From an uncultured Clostridia bacterium (GTDB lineage Bacteria > Bacillota > Clostridia > TANB77 > CAG-508), in the NCBI GenBank assembly GCA_934155265.1, contig CAKPGU010000001.1, forward strand, positions 1 to 64,000: a stretch of DNA of 64,000 nt, given 5' to 3'. A program made the translations under genes and the position numbers. Under the pieces are notes generated by a model. It ran no database searches. It saw only the letters and a list, made by a program, of their open reading frames with translations, and was not told the origin of the DNA. Positions 44,438 through 53,339 of this stretch are shown one piece after another. Numbering within the stretch: position 1 is the first letter of the stretch; each line of letters begins with the position of its first letter.

Positions 44438-44917
44438 TTAATTATTATCTATAAAATCCTGTACAATACTTATAATTTTCCCTGTATTTTGAATATATTT
44501 TTTAGGTTGAAAAAAATCAATTTTTTGCAATGCATCACTTAGTTGCGAAACATCAGTAATCCCTATAATATATCCTAACTTATCAAAAGATTGTACAATA
44601 TCAATCTGATGATCATTAACATGTTCTCCATATTGTTTTAATCTAGGTACTGCAATTACTTTTTTATCTTTTTCAATCGAACCTATTATTGAGCCAACTC
44701 CACCATGTGTTATTATACAACTAGCCTTCTGTTCTAATTTTTCTAATTCCTCACTAGAAATAAAATCAAATATTTTCATATTTGCTGATTCATATTTGGT
44801 ATAGCCTGCTTGCACTACTACCTCTTCTTTTATTTGTCCATCATTAATTAATTTATCAATTTCTTCTAGTAAACGATGGAAACTATTATTTTGAGTTCCT
44901 AACATAACTAATATCAT
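44438..44917 (-). CDS. Glycosyltransferase, Alg13/PssE-like catalytic subunit
   Basis: The 159-aa protein matches the C-terminal (nucleotide-sugar binding) half of GT28 enzymes. It begins VMLGTQNNSFHRLLEEID and contains ITHGGVGSIIGSIEKDKKVIAVPRL, the signature loop for UDP-sugar binding. Alone it lacks the acceptor-binding half, supplied by the preceding gene. Start overlaps the previous stop as TAATG, showing translational coupling. The pair probably adds a sugar to a lipid-linked intermediate of exopolysaccharide. Confidence 0.87.
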   Translation of the reverse strand: MILVMLGTQNNSFHRLLEEIDKLINDGQIKEEVVVQAGYTKYESANMKIFDFISSEELEKLEQKASCIITHGGVGSIIGSIEKDKKVIAVPRLKQYGEHVNDHQIDIVQSFDKLGYIIGITDVSQLSDALQKIDFFQPKKYIQNTGKIISIVQDFIDNN

Positions 44918-45393
44918 TAATATATTGCACCTCCATATACAGCCTTTGGATAAATCTTAAGCATTTCTTCCCACTGTACAATAAATAAGTCTGCTATTGG
45001 ATATATCAATCTACCTGTTGCAGTTTTTCTATTTCTATTAGCAAATGTTTCTATATATATAATTTTGCTTCCAAATAACTTTCCAAGATAACACATAGGT
45101 CCAGCTGTATGCGTTCCAGTTGTAACTATGTATTTAGGTCTTATTTTAAAATATAAATATATTGTTTTTAAGCACAAATAAAAATATACAAAAATATATC
45201 TAAATAATTTTTTTCTTGTTCCATATGGTAAATATGAAATTTTATCACCATATTTTTCTTTTGCACTTTTGGTTGCATCATCTTTTTCTGTTATTATATG
45301 ATAATCATATTTTTCAAATAATGGTCTTAATTGTTGTAATTCATTGAAATGGCCACCTGTACTTGATATAAATAATACTTTTTTCTTTTTCAC
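44917..45393 (-). CDS. Glycosyltransferase membrane subunit, Alg14/PssD-like
   Basis: The 158-aa protein starts VLFISSTGGHFNELQQLRPLF, the family signature, and has a hydrophobic segment (about 65-85) for membrane attachment plus TTGTHTAGPMCYLGKLFGSKIIYIE. It recruits the Alg13-like catalytic subunit to the membrane. It is the first gene of the two-gene unit with promoter 45424-45452. No other polysaccharide gene is adjacent. Confidence 0.88.
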   Translation of the reverse strand: MKKKKVLFISSTGGHFNELQQLRPLFEKYDYHIITEKDDATKSAKEKYGDKISYLPYGTRKKLFRYIFVYFYLCLKTIYLYFKIRPKYIVTTGTHTAGPMCYLGKLFGSKIIYIETFANRNRKTATGRLIYPIADLFIVQWEEMLKIYPKAVYGGAIY

Positions 45394-45423
45394 TTTTGTC
45401 TCCTATTTTTATATTATGTAATT

Positions 45424-45452
45424 ATTTTACTATACCATTTTTTAAAATGCAA
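45424..45452 (-). promoter_or_regulatory. Island-type promoter upstream of the glycosyltransferase pair
   Basis: TTGCAT, 17-nt spacer ending GTATAG, TAAAAT on the minus strand; the same promoter form as at the AAA and BspA genes. Confidence 0.7.
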
Positions 45453-45460
45453 TAAAATAA

Positions 45461-45498
45461 TAAAAATAGCCAAAAGAAACTTTTATTCTTTTGACTAT
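45461..45498 (-). terminator. Rho-independent terminator after xerD
   Basis: Arms 45466-45478 and 45486-45498 form a 13-bp stem with one wobble on the minus strand, followed by TTTTTATTATTTT. Confidence 0.8.
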
Positions 45499-45510
45499 GC
45501 TTTGTTCTTT

Positions 45511-46392
45511 TTATGCTCTTGGATGAGCTTTTTTATAAATATTTTTTAGAGATTCATCTTGAAATTGCATATATACTTGTGTAGATAAAATATCTGAATG
45601 TCCAAGCATTGTTTGAATTGATTTCAAATCAGCTCCATTTTGTAACAAATGTGTTGCAAATGAATGTCTTAAAACATGTGGTGTTATATCTTTTTCTATG
45701 TGAGCTTGTTCTTTATAATATTTGATAATTTTCCAAAATCCTTGTCTTGTTAAACGTTCTCCATTTACATTTACGAATAATGCTTTTTCATTTTCATCTT
45801 TTATCATTGTATTTCTTGCATTAACCATATAATCTTTTAATGCTTTTAATGACATATTTCCAATTGGAACTGTTCTTTCTTTTTTACCATTTCTACAAGT
45901 TGCATATCCTGTTTCTAAGTTGATATCTTCTACATTTAAAGAAATAATTTCTGTTACTCTCATTCCTGTGGCATATGCAAATTCAAGCATTGCTTTATCC
46001 CTTGTTCCTTTTAAATTTACATTTTTAGGTTGGTCTAATAATAATGCAACCTCATTTGATGTTAATATACTTGGTACTCTTTTTTCTATTTTAGGTGATT
46101 GAATTCCATCTGTTGGGTCACTTTTTACTGCTTTGTTTTTTGCTTCATATTGATAAAATGATCTTATTGAAGCTAAACCTCTTGATATTGTTGATGGTTT
46201 TTTTCCTATTTCTTGCATATGTTTTATATATGTTTTAATTCCTTCATCTGTTAATTCAGCATAATTTTCTCCATTCTCTTGTAAATACTTTTCAAATTGT
46301 TTCAAATCTCTTTTATATGATTGAAGTGTATTTGCAGACACTTTCTTTTCTTTCTCTAAAAATCCAAAAAATAAGTTTAATTGTTCTTCCAT
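45511..46392 (-). CDS. xerD: Tyrosine recombinase XerD/XerC family
   Basis: The 293-aa protein has an N-terminal SAM-like core-binding domain (residues 1-85) and a catalytic domain with the R-K-H-R-H-Y residues seen in YATGMRVTE, TPHVLRHSFATHLL and MLGHSDILSTQVYMQ. Housekeeping Xer enzymes resolve chromosome dimers at dif. The location beside spoIIM, common in Clostridia, supports a chromosomal and not a phage role. ATG 46392 is chosen over the GTG four codons before because GGTGGGGG is better spaced. XerC versus XerD cannot be decided with certainty. Confidence 0.9.
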   Translation of the reverse strand: MEEQLNLFFGFLEKEKKVSANTLQSYKRDLKQFEKYLQENGENYAELTDEGIKTYIKHMQEIGKKPSTISRGLASIRSFYQYEAKNKAVKSDPTDGIQSPKIEKRVPSILTSNEVALLLDQPKNVNLKGTRDKAMLEFAYATGMRVTEIISLNVEDINLETGYATCRNGKKERTVPIGNMSLKALKDYMVNARNTMIKDENEKALFVNVNGERLTRQGFWKIIKYYKEQAHIEKDITPHVLRHSFATHLLQNGADLKSIQTMLGHSDILSTQVYMQFQDESLKNIYKKAHPRA

Positions 46393-46508
46393 TTTTTCCC
46401 CCACCTATGATTATTTTTTATTGTCTTGTATATTTCATTTTACATAAATGATATACTCTTATGTTATATCAAATTTTTTATGAAAAGTAAATAGATTTTA
46501 TTTATTTT

Positions 46509-47138
46509 TTAAAAATATTTAATCAAATTAACTATCAACCTATATGAAATTTCAATTTTTAATATTGAGGTTAAAATCAATATTATCATAATTATAAATG
46601 ATATTATACTATGTTTCAAAATTGAAAGTTTTATATTTTCACGTCTTCTATCTTTTATTATTGATGTATATAATTTAATGCTACTTACTCCTAGCACCAT
46701 TAATGCTGGTATAAATATAATATTTTGTAGAAAAATAGTAATAATAATAAATATTATTCCTTTCATCTTTCCAAGCACATAAACACATGATGCAATCGTG
46801 TATCCTAAACAAAATCCTCTAAATAATATTATTGCAAATACAATTGGCAGTCCTATTATGGTTGTACCTGCAAACCACAATAGTAAAACTAAAATTATGT
46901 TATTCTTAATATCTCTTTGTAATTCACCTATATAATCACCATTTTGAAGTGTTTTTGTTTCATCAACGTATGTATTTATATATTTTTCTATTTCACTTTT
47001 ATTTTCTGTTTGATTTATAAACATAACCCCAAGAAATATACCTACTGTAAATATAATAATTACTATAAAATAAGATTTAGTATTATTCAGTATATTTTCT
47101 TTTATCGCTAATAAAATTTCATTTTTCTTCTTTTGCAT
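46509..47138 (-). CDS. spoIIM: Stage II sporulation protein M
   Basis: The 209-aa polytopic membrane protein has about five hydrophobic helices, including the family segment AIILFRGFCLGYTIAS. SpoIIM is part of the DMP complex (with SpoIID and SpoIIP) that drives engulfment of the forespore by peptidoglycan remodelling. The gene lies upstream of xerD on the same strand, separated by about 105 bp. It is one of the main reasons to infer sporulation ability. Confidence 0.88.
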   Translation of the reverse strand: MQKKKNEILLAIKENILNNTKSYFIVIIIFTVGIFLGVMFINQTENKSEIEKYINTYVDETKTLQNGDYIGELQRDIKNNIILVLLLWFAGTTIIGLPIVFAIILFRGFCLGYTIASCVYVLGKMKGIIFIIITIFLQNIIFIPALMVLGVSSIKLYTSIIKDRRRENIKLSILKHSIISFIIMIILILTSILKIEISYRLIVNLIKYF

Positions 47139-47227
47139 AAATAGTTCTCTCCTTATTAAATAGAATCTTTATACATAATGTCTATTCAATATGGATTATT
47201 TTAGAACTTTATCATTAAAAAGTTTTA

Positions 47228-48421
47228 TTATGAAGCTGTTACTTTTCCGTAATTGCCTCCGCCACCTGATTCAACTTTCATATTTCCTTCTCGTGCATTT
47301 ACTATATTTTTAGCAATTTTTTCTCCCACAACTGCTTCAATATCATCTTCTGATAATTTATGTAAAATGTTCATTTCAGTTTCAAATGAATCTAATAGTT
47401 TTTCAATTGTTTTTCCACCAACACCTGGTATAAAGCTTAATGGTATTTGGTATATATATGGTGGTCTGTTTTCTGGACTTCTTGTAGTTTCTTTATCTTT
47501 AATTAGCTCAATTCTATCAAAAACTCCAAAAGTTACTTTATCACTTCCACATTTTGGACAAACCTCTACAGGCTCTTTTGTTTCTATTGTACAATCACAA
47601 TTGTCACAATGTGTTCTATGATATTTTCCAAGCTTTGGATCTAATCCATAATTTGCTATTATTTTCCTTCCATCTTCATTTTTTAATGCTTTTACCACTT
47701 CTTTAAAACTTATATCATTAACCAACATTTTATTATATTCTCTTGCAATTTTAGGCAACGAATGTGCATCAGAGTTTGTAACAAACGTTTTATCTTCTAA
47801 TTCTGATATCATATCTGCTAAAAATGTATCTGAACTTAATCCCAATTCAACTGCAAAAATTTTATCATATTTTTCTTTAAATATATCTTTTAACCTATCA
47901 GTACAATTTCCATAATAACTTTTAAACGGTGTAAAAATATGTGCTGGAATTAAAATACCATTATATTTTTCAACAATATCTATTAATTCATATCCAGATA
48001 CATTTGATCTTTGTGTACTTAATGTTATATTTTTGATATGTGTACTCATTTCCTGTGAAAATCCTTTTATATCACTTAAATGAGGAAAGAAGCATACATT
48101 ATGTGCCGCACCACATTTGCCATTTCTACCCTTTTCTGAAGTTTCTACCTCGCTTCCAAGTAAGATACATACTTTGTCTTTATATATAATTCCTCCATCT
48201 TCAAGTTCATATGCATCTCCCGTTTTTAAAAAGTTTTCTATATCTTCAATTACATATGGTGATGCACAATCAATAATACCAACTATGTTTATTCCTTTTC
48301 TCTCAGCACACTCTTTTGCAATATTAGCAAAATTCAAGCTTCTTGCAGCTGTTATTTTTATAGGCTTTCCAGCTTCACTTCTACCTATGTGTACATGTAA
48401 ATCTGCAAATATTTCGTACAT
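47228..48421 (-). CDS. Endonuclease Q-like PHP-domain protein
   Basis: The 397-aa protein has an N-terminal PHP phosphoesterase domain with metal ligands in FADLHVHIG, GIIDCASP, LLGSEVET, PAHIFTP and TNSDAHSLP, a CxxC zinc ribbon (HCDNCDC and VCPKCGS, about 285-310), and a C-terminal helix-hairpin-helix-like region (IPGVGGKTIEKLL). This order matches EndoQ, an enzyme that nicks DNA 5' of deaminated bases. It starts 16 bp after the HD-like gene. Function is taken from the family. Confidence 0.85.
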   Translation of the reverse strand: MYEIFADLHVHIGRSEAGKPIKITAARSLNFANIAKECAERKGINIVGIIDCASPYVIEDIENFLKTGDAYELEDGGIIYKDKVCILLGSEVETSEKGRNGKCGAAHNVCFFPHLSDIKGFSQEMSTHIKNITLSTQRSNVSGYELIDIVEKYNGILIPAHIFTPFKSYYGNCTDRLKDIFKEKYDKIFAVELGLSSDTFLADMISELEDKTFVTNSDAHSLPKIAREYNKMLVNDISFKEVVKALKNEDGRKIIANYGLDPKLGKYHRTHCDNCDCTIETKEPVEVCPKCGSDKVTFGVFDRIELIKDKETTRSPENRPPYIYQIPLSFIPGVGGKTIEKLLDSFETEMNILHKLSEDDIEAVVGEKIAKNIVNAREGNMKVESGGGGNYGKVTAS

Positions 48422-48437
48422 TATTATCCCCCTCTAA

Positions 48438-49202
48438 TTAATCATCTATTTTTGCGTGTTTTAAGATTCTTTCTTTACTTTCTTGCGTAAACATTGCTCT
48501 ATTAGCTTGTTCTTTTGCAGATCTTACAACTTTCTCTAGCTCTGCAAGTTTTTTATCAACACTCTCTGAATAATCATCCGCTATCATTTTCACAAATTCA
48601 GGAATTCCTTTTGATTCTCTCATTAATTTTTGCAACCTCGCAAAAACAGTAGTATTAACAACTCCTTGTATTTCAATTTTTTCCATACTCTCAACAAAAT
48701 TTCTAAATATTTCTAAATATCTGTTATATTCTGTTTTCAAATTTCTATGTTCAAGTAGTACAAGAGCTTCATCTGGGGAAAATCCTATTCTCTCTGGTCT
48801 ATCAATTAACATTCCACCAAATTGATCTGCTAACTCTAATATATCACTTTCACCTTCTCTAGGATTGCCACTATATCTATTTACACCCTCACAAATTTTG
48901 CAAAATCTTTCATCAAATCCTAATTTAGATAAATACTCAGCACCTTCTCGCGCATATGTTTTTAATTTTCCAATTTTTTGTGAATCATCAACTTTTTTAC
49001 AGTTACATAATAAGCATGCTGTTAAAACCAAATTATTATCAACCTTTGGTTTGGCATATTTCAAAAACATTCTTGCAATTTCTGTTTTAAATATAACTGA
49101 TTTATCAAAATTTATTTTTAACTTAGGTGCTAAAAAATATATTATTTCTATTTTTGATATTAAATCCTCTTCACTTAAAATATAGTCAGCAAACTCATCC
49201 AT
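48438..49202 (-). CDS. Degenerate HD(-GYP)-like protein
   Basis: The 254-aa soluble protein resembles an HD-GYP fold in its middle: CEGVNRYSGNPREGESDILELADQFGGMLIDRPERIGFSPDEAL is laid out like the segment after the GYP motif, but the HD metal pair is missing (ACLLCNCKK is in its place). It is probably not a phosphodiesterase. The last 60 residues are helical and charged. Co-transcribed with the EndoQ-like gene (16 bp). Preceded by two GGACCGGGTACA repeats. Confidence 0.6.
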   Translation of the reverse strand: MDEFADYILSEEDLISKIEIIYFLAPKLKINFDKSVIFKTEIARMFLKYAKPKVDNNLVLTACLLCNCKKVDDSQKIGKLKTYAREGAEYLSKLGFDERFCKICEGVNRYSGNPREGESDILELADQFGGMLIDRPERIGFSPDEALVLLEHRNLKTEYNRYLEIFRNFVESMEKIEIQGVVNTTVFARLQKLMRESKGIPEFVKMIADDYSESVDKKLAELEKVVRSAKEQANRAMFTQESKERILKHAKIDD

Positions 49203-49225
49203 TTTTCTCTTGTTCCCCCTTCTTG

Positions 49226-49295
49226 TGTAAATTATGGACCGGGTACATTTTTTACATTAAATATGTAAATTATGGACCGGGTACATTTTTTACAT
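49226..49295. repeat. Tandem pair of GGACCGGGTACA-family repeats
   Basis: Two 32-bp units (49226-49257 and 49264-49295) are identical apart from their flanks, at a 38-bp period. Each has TGTAAA and TTTACA at its ends with TTATGGACCGGGTACA between. They lie in the gap between ftsH and the HD-like gene, ending 2 bp beyond the ftsH stop. Confidence 0.8.
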
Positions 49296-49296
49296 T

Positions 49297-51093
49297 TTAA
49301 TTCGTAAAGAATTTATTAAATTCTTGTTCATTAATTTTTTCTTTTGTTATTAGCTCTCCAGCTATAGCATGAAGTTTTTCTACATTTTGTTTTAATATTG
49401 TTTGAGCATCACTATATGCTGTATCTATTAATCTCTTAACTTCTTTACCAATTTCATCTTGCATATCATCTCCAAACATTTGATAATCAATTTGTCCATC
49501 ACTGTCTTTAAATGAAATTGTTCCTATTTCGTCACTCATTCCATATACTGTAATCATGTCTCTGGCTATCTGTGTTGCAACTTCTAAGTCATTACTTGCA
49601 CCTGTTGATATATCATCTAATATTAATTTTTCTGCTGCTCTTCCTCCTAAAAGTGCAATTAGTTTTTCTTGCATTTCTGTTTTAGATATATAATATTTAT
49701 CTTCGTCTGATTTATACATTGTATATCCACCAGCCATTCCTCTTGGAATGATTGATACTTCTTTTACAGCTGTTTGTGTTGGTAAGAACTGACTTACTAT
49801 TGCATGTCCAGCTTCATGATATGCTGTTAATTTTTTATCTTTATCTGATATTTTTCTACTTGTCTTTTCAAGACCAACAGTTACTTTTTTAACCGCTTCA
49901 TCTAAGTCTGAATTTGTTATTGCATCATGTTCCTTTTTAGTTGCTATTATTGCAGCTTCATTTAAAATATTTGCAAGTTCTGCTCCTGTAAATCCTGCTG
50001 TATCTTCTGCAATATTATATAAAGATACATCATCTGCTAATTTTTTGTCTTTTGCATGTATTTTTAGTATTTCTTCTCTTCCAGTTAAGTCTGGTGCTGG
50101 AATTGTTACTTGTCTGTCAAATCTACCAGGTCTTAGAAGTGCTTTGTCTAACATCTCTGGTCTATTTGTTGCTGCTAAAACAATTATAGTTTCTTCTGTA
50201 GAAAATCCATCCATTTCAACTAATAATTGATTTAATGTTTGATTATTTTCTGATTCTGCTCCACTATTACTTGTTCTTCTTGAACCTATTGCATCAATTT
50301 CATCTATAAATACTATACATGGTGATAATTTTCTTGCTTTATCAAATAATTTTCTTACTCTAGATGCTCCAAGTCCTGCAAACATTTCTATAAATTCTGA
50401 ACCACTCATTGATATAAATGGTACATCTGCTTCTCCAGCTATTGCTTTTGCTATTAATGTTTTTCCTGTTCCTGGTTTTCCATATAACAAAACACCTTTT
50501 GGAATTTTTGCTCCCATTTCTGCGAATTTTTTTGGTTTCTTTAAAAATTCTACTATTTCTTTTAATTCTTCTTTTTCTTCATCTAATCCTGCAATATCAT
50601 CAAATGTAACTTTAGATTTTCTTTCTGTATCATCATATACTTCGCCTTTATCTCCAAGCCCTTGCATTTTAAATATCATTATAAATAATGCAACCATTAC
50701 TATAGTAGGTAAAATTGAAAATAAGTATGATGGAATTTGTGATATTAGGCTTGGTGTTTTGGTTTCTAATTCAATATTATTATCTTCTAATACTTTTTGT
50801 TGTACTAATTCTGTAAATACTTGTACACTTGGTATTATTACTTTTTTCTCTTTTTCTACATCCTTCATTTTTACTTTTAATGTGGCACTTCCTGTTGTCA
50901 TTTCAATTTTTTCAACAGTTCCTGCTTTTATTTCATTTACTAAATCTGTATATGTTAAAGTATTTTCCTCTGAATTTGCCCCTTCATTTTTATATATAAA
51001 ATATATTGCAATTGATGTTCCTAACAAAATTAATAATATAATTATTGTATTTAATAAATTTTTCAATAATTTTTTTGATTTATCTTTGTCCAT
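49297..51093 (-). CDS. ftsH: ATP-dependent zinc metalloprotease FtsH
   Basis: Membrane-bound AAA protease of 598 aa that degrades misfolded and regulatory membrane proteins. Two N-terminal helices (about 12-30 and 110-130) flank an external domain. The AAA module has Walker A GKPGTGKTLIAKA, Walker B CIVFIDEIDAIG and the second region of homology ATNRPEMLDKALLRPGRFDR; the zinc site is TAYHEAGHAI. Start ATG is preceded by AAGGAAAG. It is 43 bp after the DUF1189 gene in the femX-alr-DUF1189-ftsH unit. Confidence 0.96.
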   Translation of the reverse strand: MDKDKSKKLLKNLLNTIIILLILLGTSIAIYFIYKNEGANSEENTLTYTDLVNEIKAGTVEKIEMTTGSATLKVKMKDVEKEKKVIIPSVQVFTELVQQKVLEDNNIELETKTPSLISQIPSYLFSILPTIVMVALFIMIFKMQGLGDKGEVYDDTERKSKVTFDDIAGLDEEKEELKEIVEFLKKPKKFAEMGAKIPKGVLLYGKPGTGKTLIAKAIAGEADVPFISMSGSEFIEMFAGLGASRVRKLFDKARKLSPCIVFIDEIDAIGSRRTSNSGAESENNQTLNQLLVEMDGFSTEETIIVLAATNRPEMLDKALLRPGRFDRQVTIPAPDLTGREEILKIHAKDKKLADDVSLYNIAEDTAGFTGAELANILNEAAIIATKKEHDAITNSDLDEAVKKVTVGLEKTSRKISDKDKKLTAYHEAGHAIVSQFLPTQTAVKEVSIIPRGMAGGYTMYKSDEDKYYISKTEMQEKLIALLGGRAAEKLILDDISTGASNDLEVATQIARDMITVYGMSDEIGTISFKDSDGQIDYQMFGDDMQDEIGKEVKRLIDTAYSDAQTILKQNVEKLHAIAGELITKEKINEQEFNKFFTN

Positions 51094-51136
51094 TTTTTCT
51101 TTCCTTTCCTTATTTACTAATGCTGTTTCATTTTAA

Positions 51137-52189
51137 TTAAGCTTCTAGTCCTTCTGGATTTTCTCCATCATCATCCTCTTTTTTATCTTCATCATTGTTG
51201 TCTTCATCTTTATCTTTTTTATCTGGATCTTTTTGATTTTCTTCTTGTTCTTTAATTTCTTCTCTTACATTTTTTTGTTCTTGTCTTATCTTTTCTACTT
51301 CTTGCATTTTTTTAATAATATCATCTTTTAAAATGAAAATTGTTGCAGCTAAATATACATAAGCAATTGTTATATATGCTACTTGGAAATATTTTATTTT
51401 GAAGTTTACAAAATAATTTACAATTATATATATGATATTTAAAACTACTGGTAGAGTTAGTGCATATACAGCCATATTATAAATTGCAACAAATCTTATT
51501 TTTATTCGTGCAAGTGTTGTTGTAAACCATCCAAGTATTGCTATTTCTAGTGCATCCAATAGTGCATATATTATATTTATTAAAAATAAATACACAAATG
51601 CTGATAATCCATATCTAACATAATACCTTATCATTCCTTGACTGGTTAAATATTCCACTAATTGAGTTTTATTAAATGTTGAAATATTTTCTCCAGTGTA
51701 ATTCGATACAAATTTGCTATATGTATAGTTTTGTTTTGTGACATGGTCATCATCAATTTTACTCTTTAATATTATTTCATCTTTAAAGAAAAATATTGTT
51801 ACCCCAACTATTGTTTCATCATTTTCTGATTGTTCTTTTTGTTCAGTAGTTTCTGCTAATGGATTTACTATTATTTTATCAATTCCACTATATTGGATGT
51901 TTTCTATTTTTATAGGTTGATCTATATTCATTTCAACTTTTCCATCAGTAACTGTAAAATCTGGTATATTTTGTTCTATATATTGTGATAAACTATCAAT
52001 TGTTTTTTTCATTTGCATCAATGAACCAATCATAACAAAAATTGTAACTGCTACCATTAATGTTAATAAATACTTGATTGCACGTGGCAAACCTTCTGTT
52101 GCCATTGCTGGATATTGCTCAAATTTTGTTATTGAATACCATACCTTTTTGAAAAAATTTATATTAACTACTCCTTCTCTTTCCTTCAT
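51137..52189 (-). CDS. DUF1189-family membrane protein
   Basis: The 350-aa protein has an N-terminal helix (about 38-60), an extracytoplasmic domain (about 65-185), four C-terminal helices and a highly charged Glu/Asp/Lys cytoplasmic tail of about 60 residues. The start region NFFKKVWYSITKFEQYP is typical of DUF1189. Its start overlaps the alr stop as TAATG, so the two are translationally coupled. Function unknown; the neighbours (alr, femX) suggest an envelope role. Confidence 0.82.
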   Translation of the reverse strand: MKEREGVVNINFFKKVWYSITKFEQYPAMATEGLPRAIKYLLTLMVAVTIFVMIGSLMQMKKTIDSLSQYIEQNIPDFTVTDGKVEMNIDQPIKIENIQYSGIDKIIVNPLAETTEQKEQSENDETIVGVTIFFFKDEIILKSKIDDDHVTKQNYTYSKFVSNYTGENISTFNKTQLVEYLTSQGMIRYYVRYGLSAFVYLFLINIIYALLDALEIAILGWFTTTLARIKIRFVAIYNMAVYALTLPVVLNIIYIIVNYFVNFKIKYFQVAYITIAYVYLAATIFILKDDIIKKMQEVEKIRQEQKNVREEIKEQEENQKDPDKKDKDEDNNDEDKKEDDDGENPEGLEA

Positions 52190-53295
52190 TACACATACTC
52201 TCTTTCTATATTACTATCTACAAACATTGGGCTTACATCAAAATGTACTTCATCATTTAATTTTACTTTTCTGTTTGACACGTCAACACTTACATGATAC
52301 ATTCCAAGTCTTCCCAATACTTCATATCTCTCCCCATTTATAGTCACATATAGCTTTTGTTTTTTCATAGCATCTTTTATGTCTCTTACAATGTATCTCA
52401 ATTTATCTATAGGTCTAAACATATCTCTATCTACTTTCACATTAAAACCATCAGCATAGCCACATGGTACTATTGCAATTTTTGTTTCTTTTTTTGTAGT
52501 ATATGAATTTGAATATCCTATATTATAACCAGTTGGTACATTTTTTATTTCTGCAACATTAGATTTTAGATAGCCTACTTTTTTGAATCCATAAGTATTT
52601 GGGATTGATAATCTTCCAAGTAATGCTGAACCGACTCTTACAGCATTTAAATGCATATCAGGAAATCGTAAAAATGCTGACGAATTACATATATGCATCA
52701 TTCCTGGTTGAATGTTGTTTTCTTTTAAAGTATTTATACATTGCATAAATCTATCATATTGTTCTCGTGTTTCTTTTCCATCACCAAAGAATGCAATTGA
52801 AAAATGTGAAAATACACCTTGAATTTGAATGTTTTTCCATGTTTTTATTGTTTCGACCATTTCTTCTTTTTGGCTATATATAAATCCATATCTTCCAAAG
52901 CCTGTATCTATTTTTAGATGGACTCTTACTTTTTGATTTATATTTTTAGCAATTTCTTCAATAGCTTCTCCTGCTTCTTTTGACCCTACTGTTAGTATTA
53001 TTTTATTTTTTATTAACAATTCAATATCTTCTTTTACCGCAGTTGATGACATCATCAAAATATCTTGTTTTATTCCGTTTTCTCTTAACTTTATTGCCTC
53101 TTCTACTGTTGCTACTGCAAAAAAATCAACTCCATTATCAACTAAAAAATTAGCATATTCTATTAAGCCTAATCCATAGCCATTTCCTTTTATAACGGCA
53201 ATTAATTTAGGCTTTTTTTTATCTTTATTTATAATCTCTCTAACAATTCTCAAATTATTTTTCAAATTTTCTTTTTCTACTATTAGTGCTTTCAT
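52189..53295 (-). CDS. alr: Alanine racemase
   Basis: PLP enzyme that interconverts L- and D-alanine for peptidoglycan. The 368-aa protein has the PLP-lysine motif AVIKGNGYGLG (residues about 33-43), HLKIDTGFGRYG, and the second catalytic Tyr in GYNIGYSNSYTTKK. Length is normal. It lies 44 bp after the femX-like gene and is coupled to the DUF1189 gene. Confidence 0.93.
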   Translation of the reverse strand: MKALIVEKENLKNNLRIVREIINKDKKKPKLIAVIKGNGYGLGLIEYANFLVDNGVDFFAVATVEEAIKLRENGIKQDILMMSSTAVKEDIELLIKNKIILTVGSKEAGEAIEEIAKNINQKVRVHLKIDTGFGRYGFIYSQKEEMVETIKTWKNIQIQGVFSHFSIAFFGDGKETREQYDRFMQCINTLKENNIQPGMMHICNSSAFLRFPDMHLNAVRVGSALLGRLSIPNTYGFKKVGYLKSNVAEIKNVPTGYNIGYSNSYTTKKETKIAIVPCGYADGFNVKVDRDMFRPIDKLRYIVRDIKDAMKKQKLYVTINGERYEVLGRLGMYHVSVDVSNRKVKLNDEVHFDVSPMFVDSNIEREYV

Positions 53296-53339
53296 AATAC
53301 TCCTCTTACTTGTTCTCTGTTTTTTATTTGTTTAAGCCG

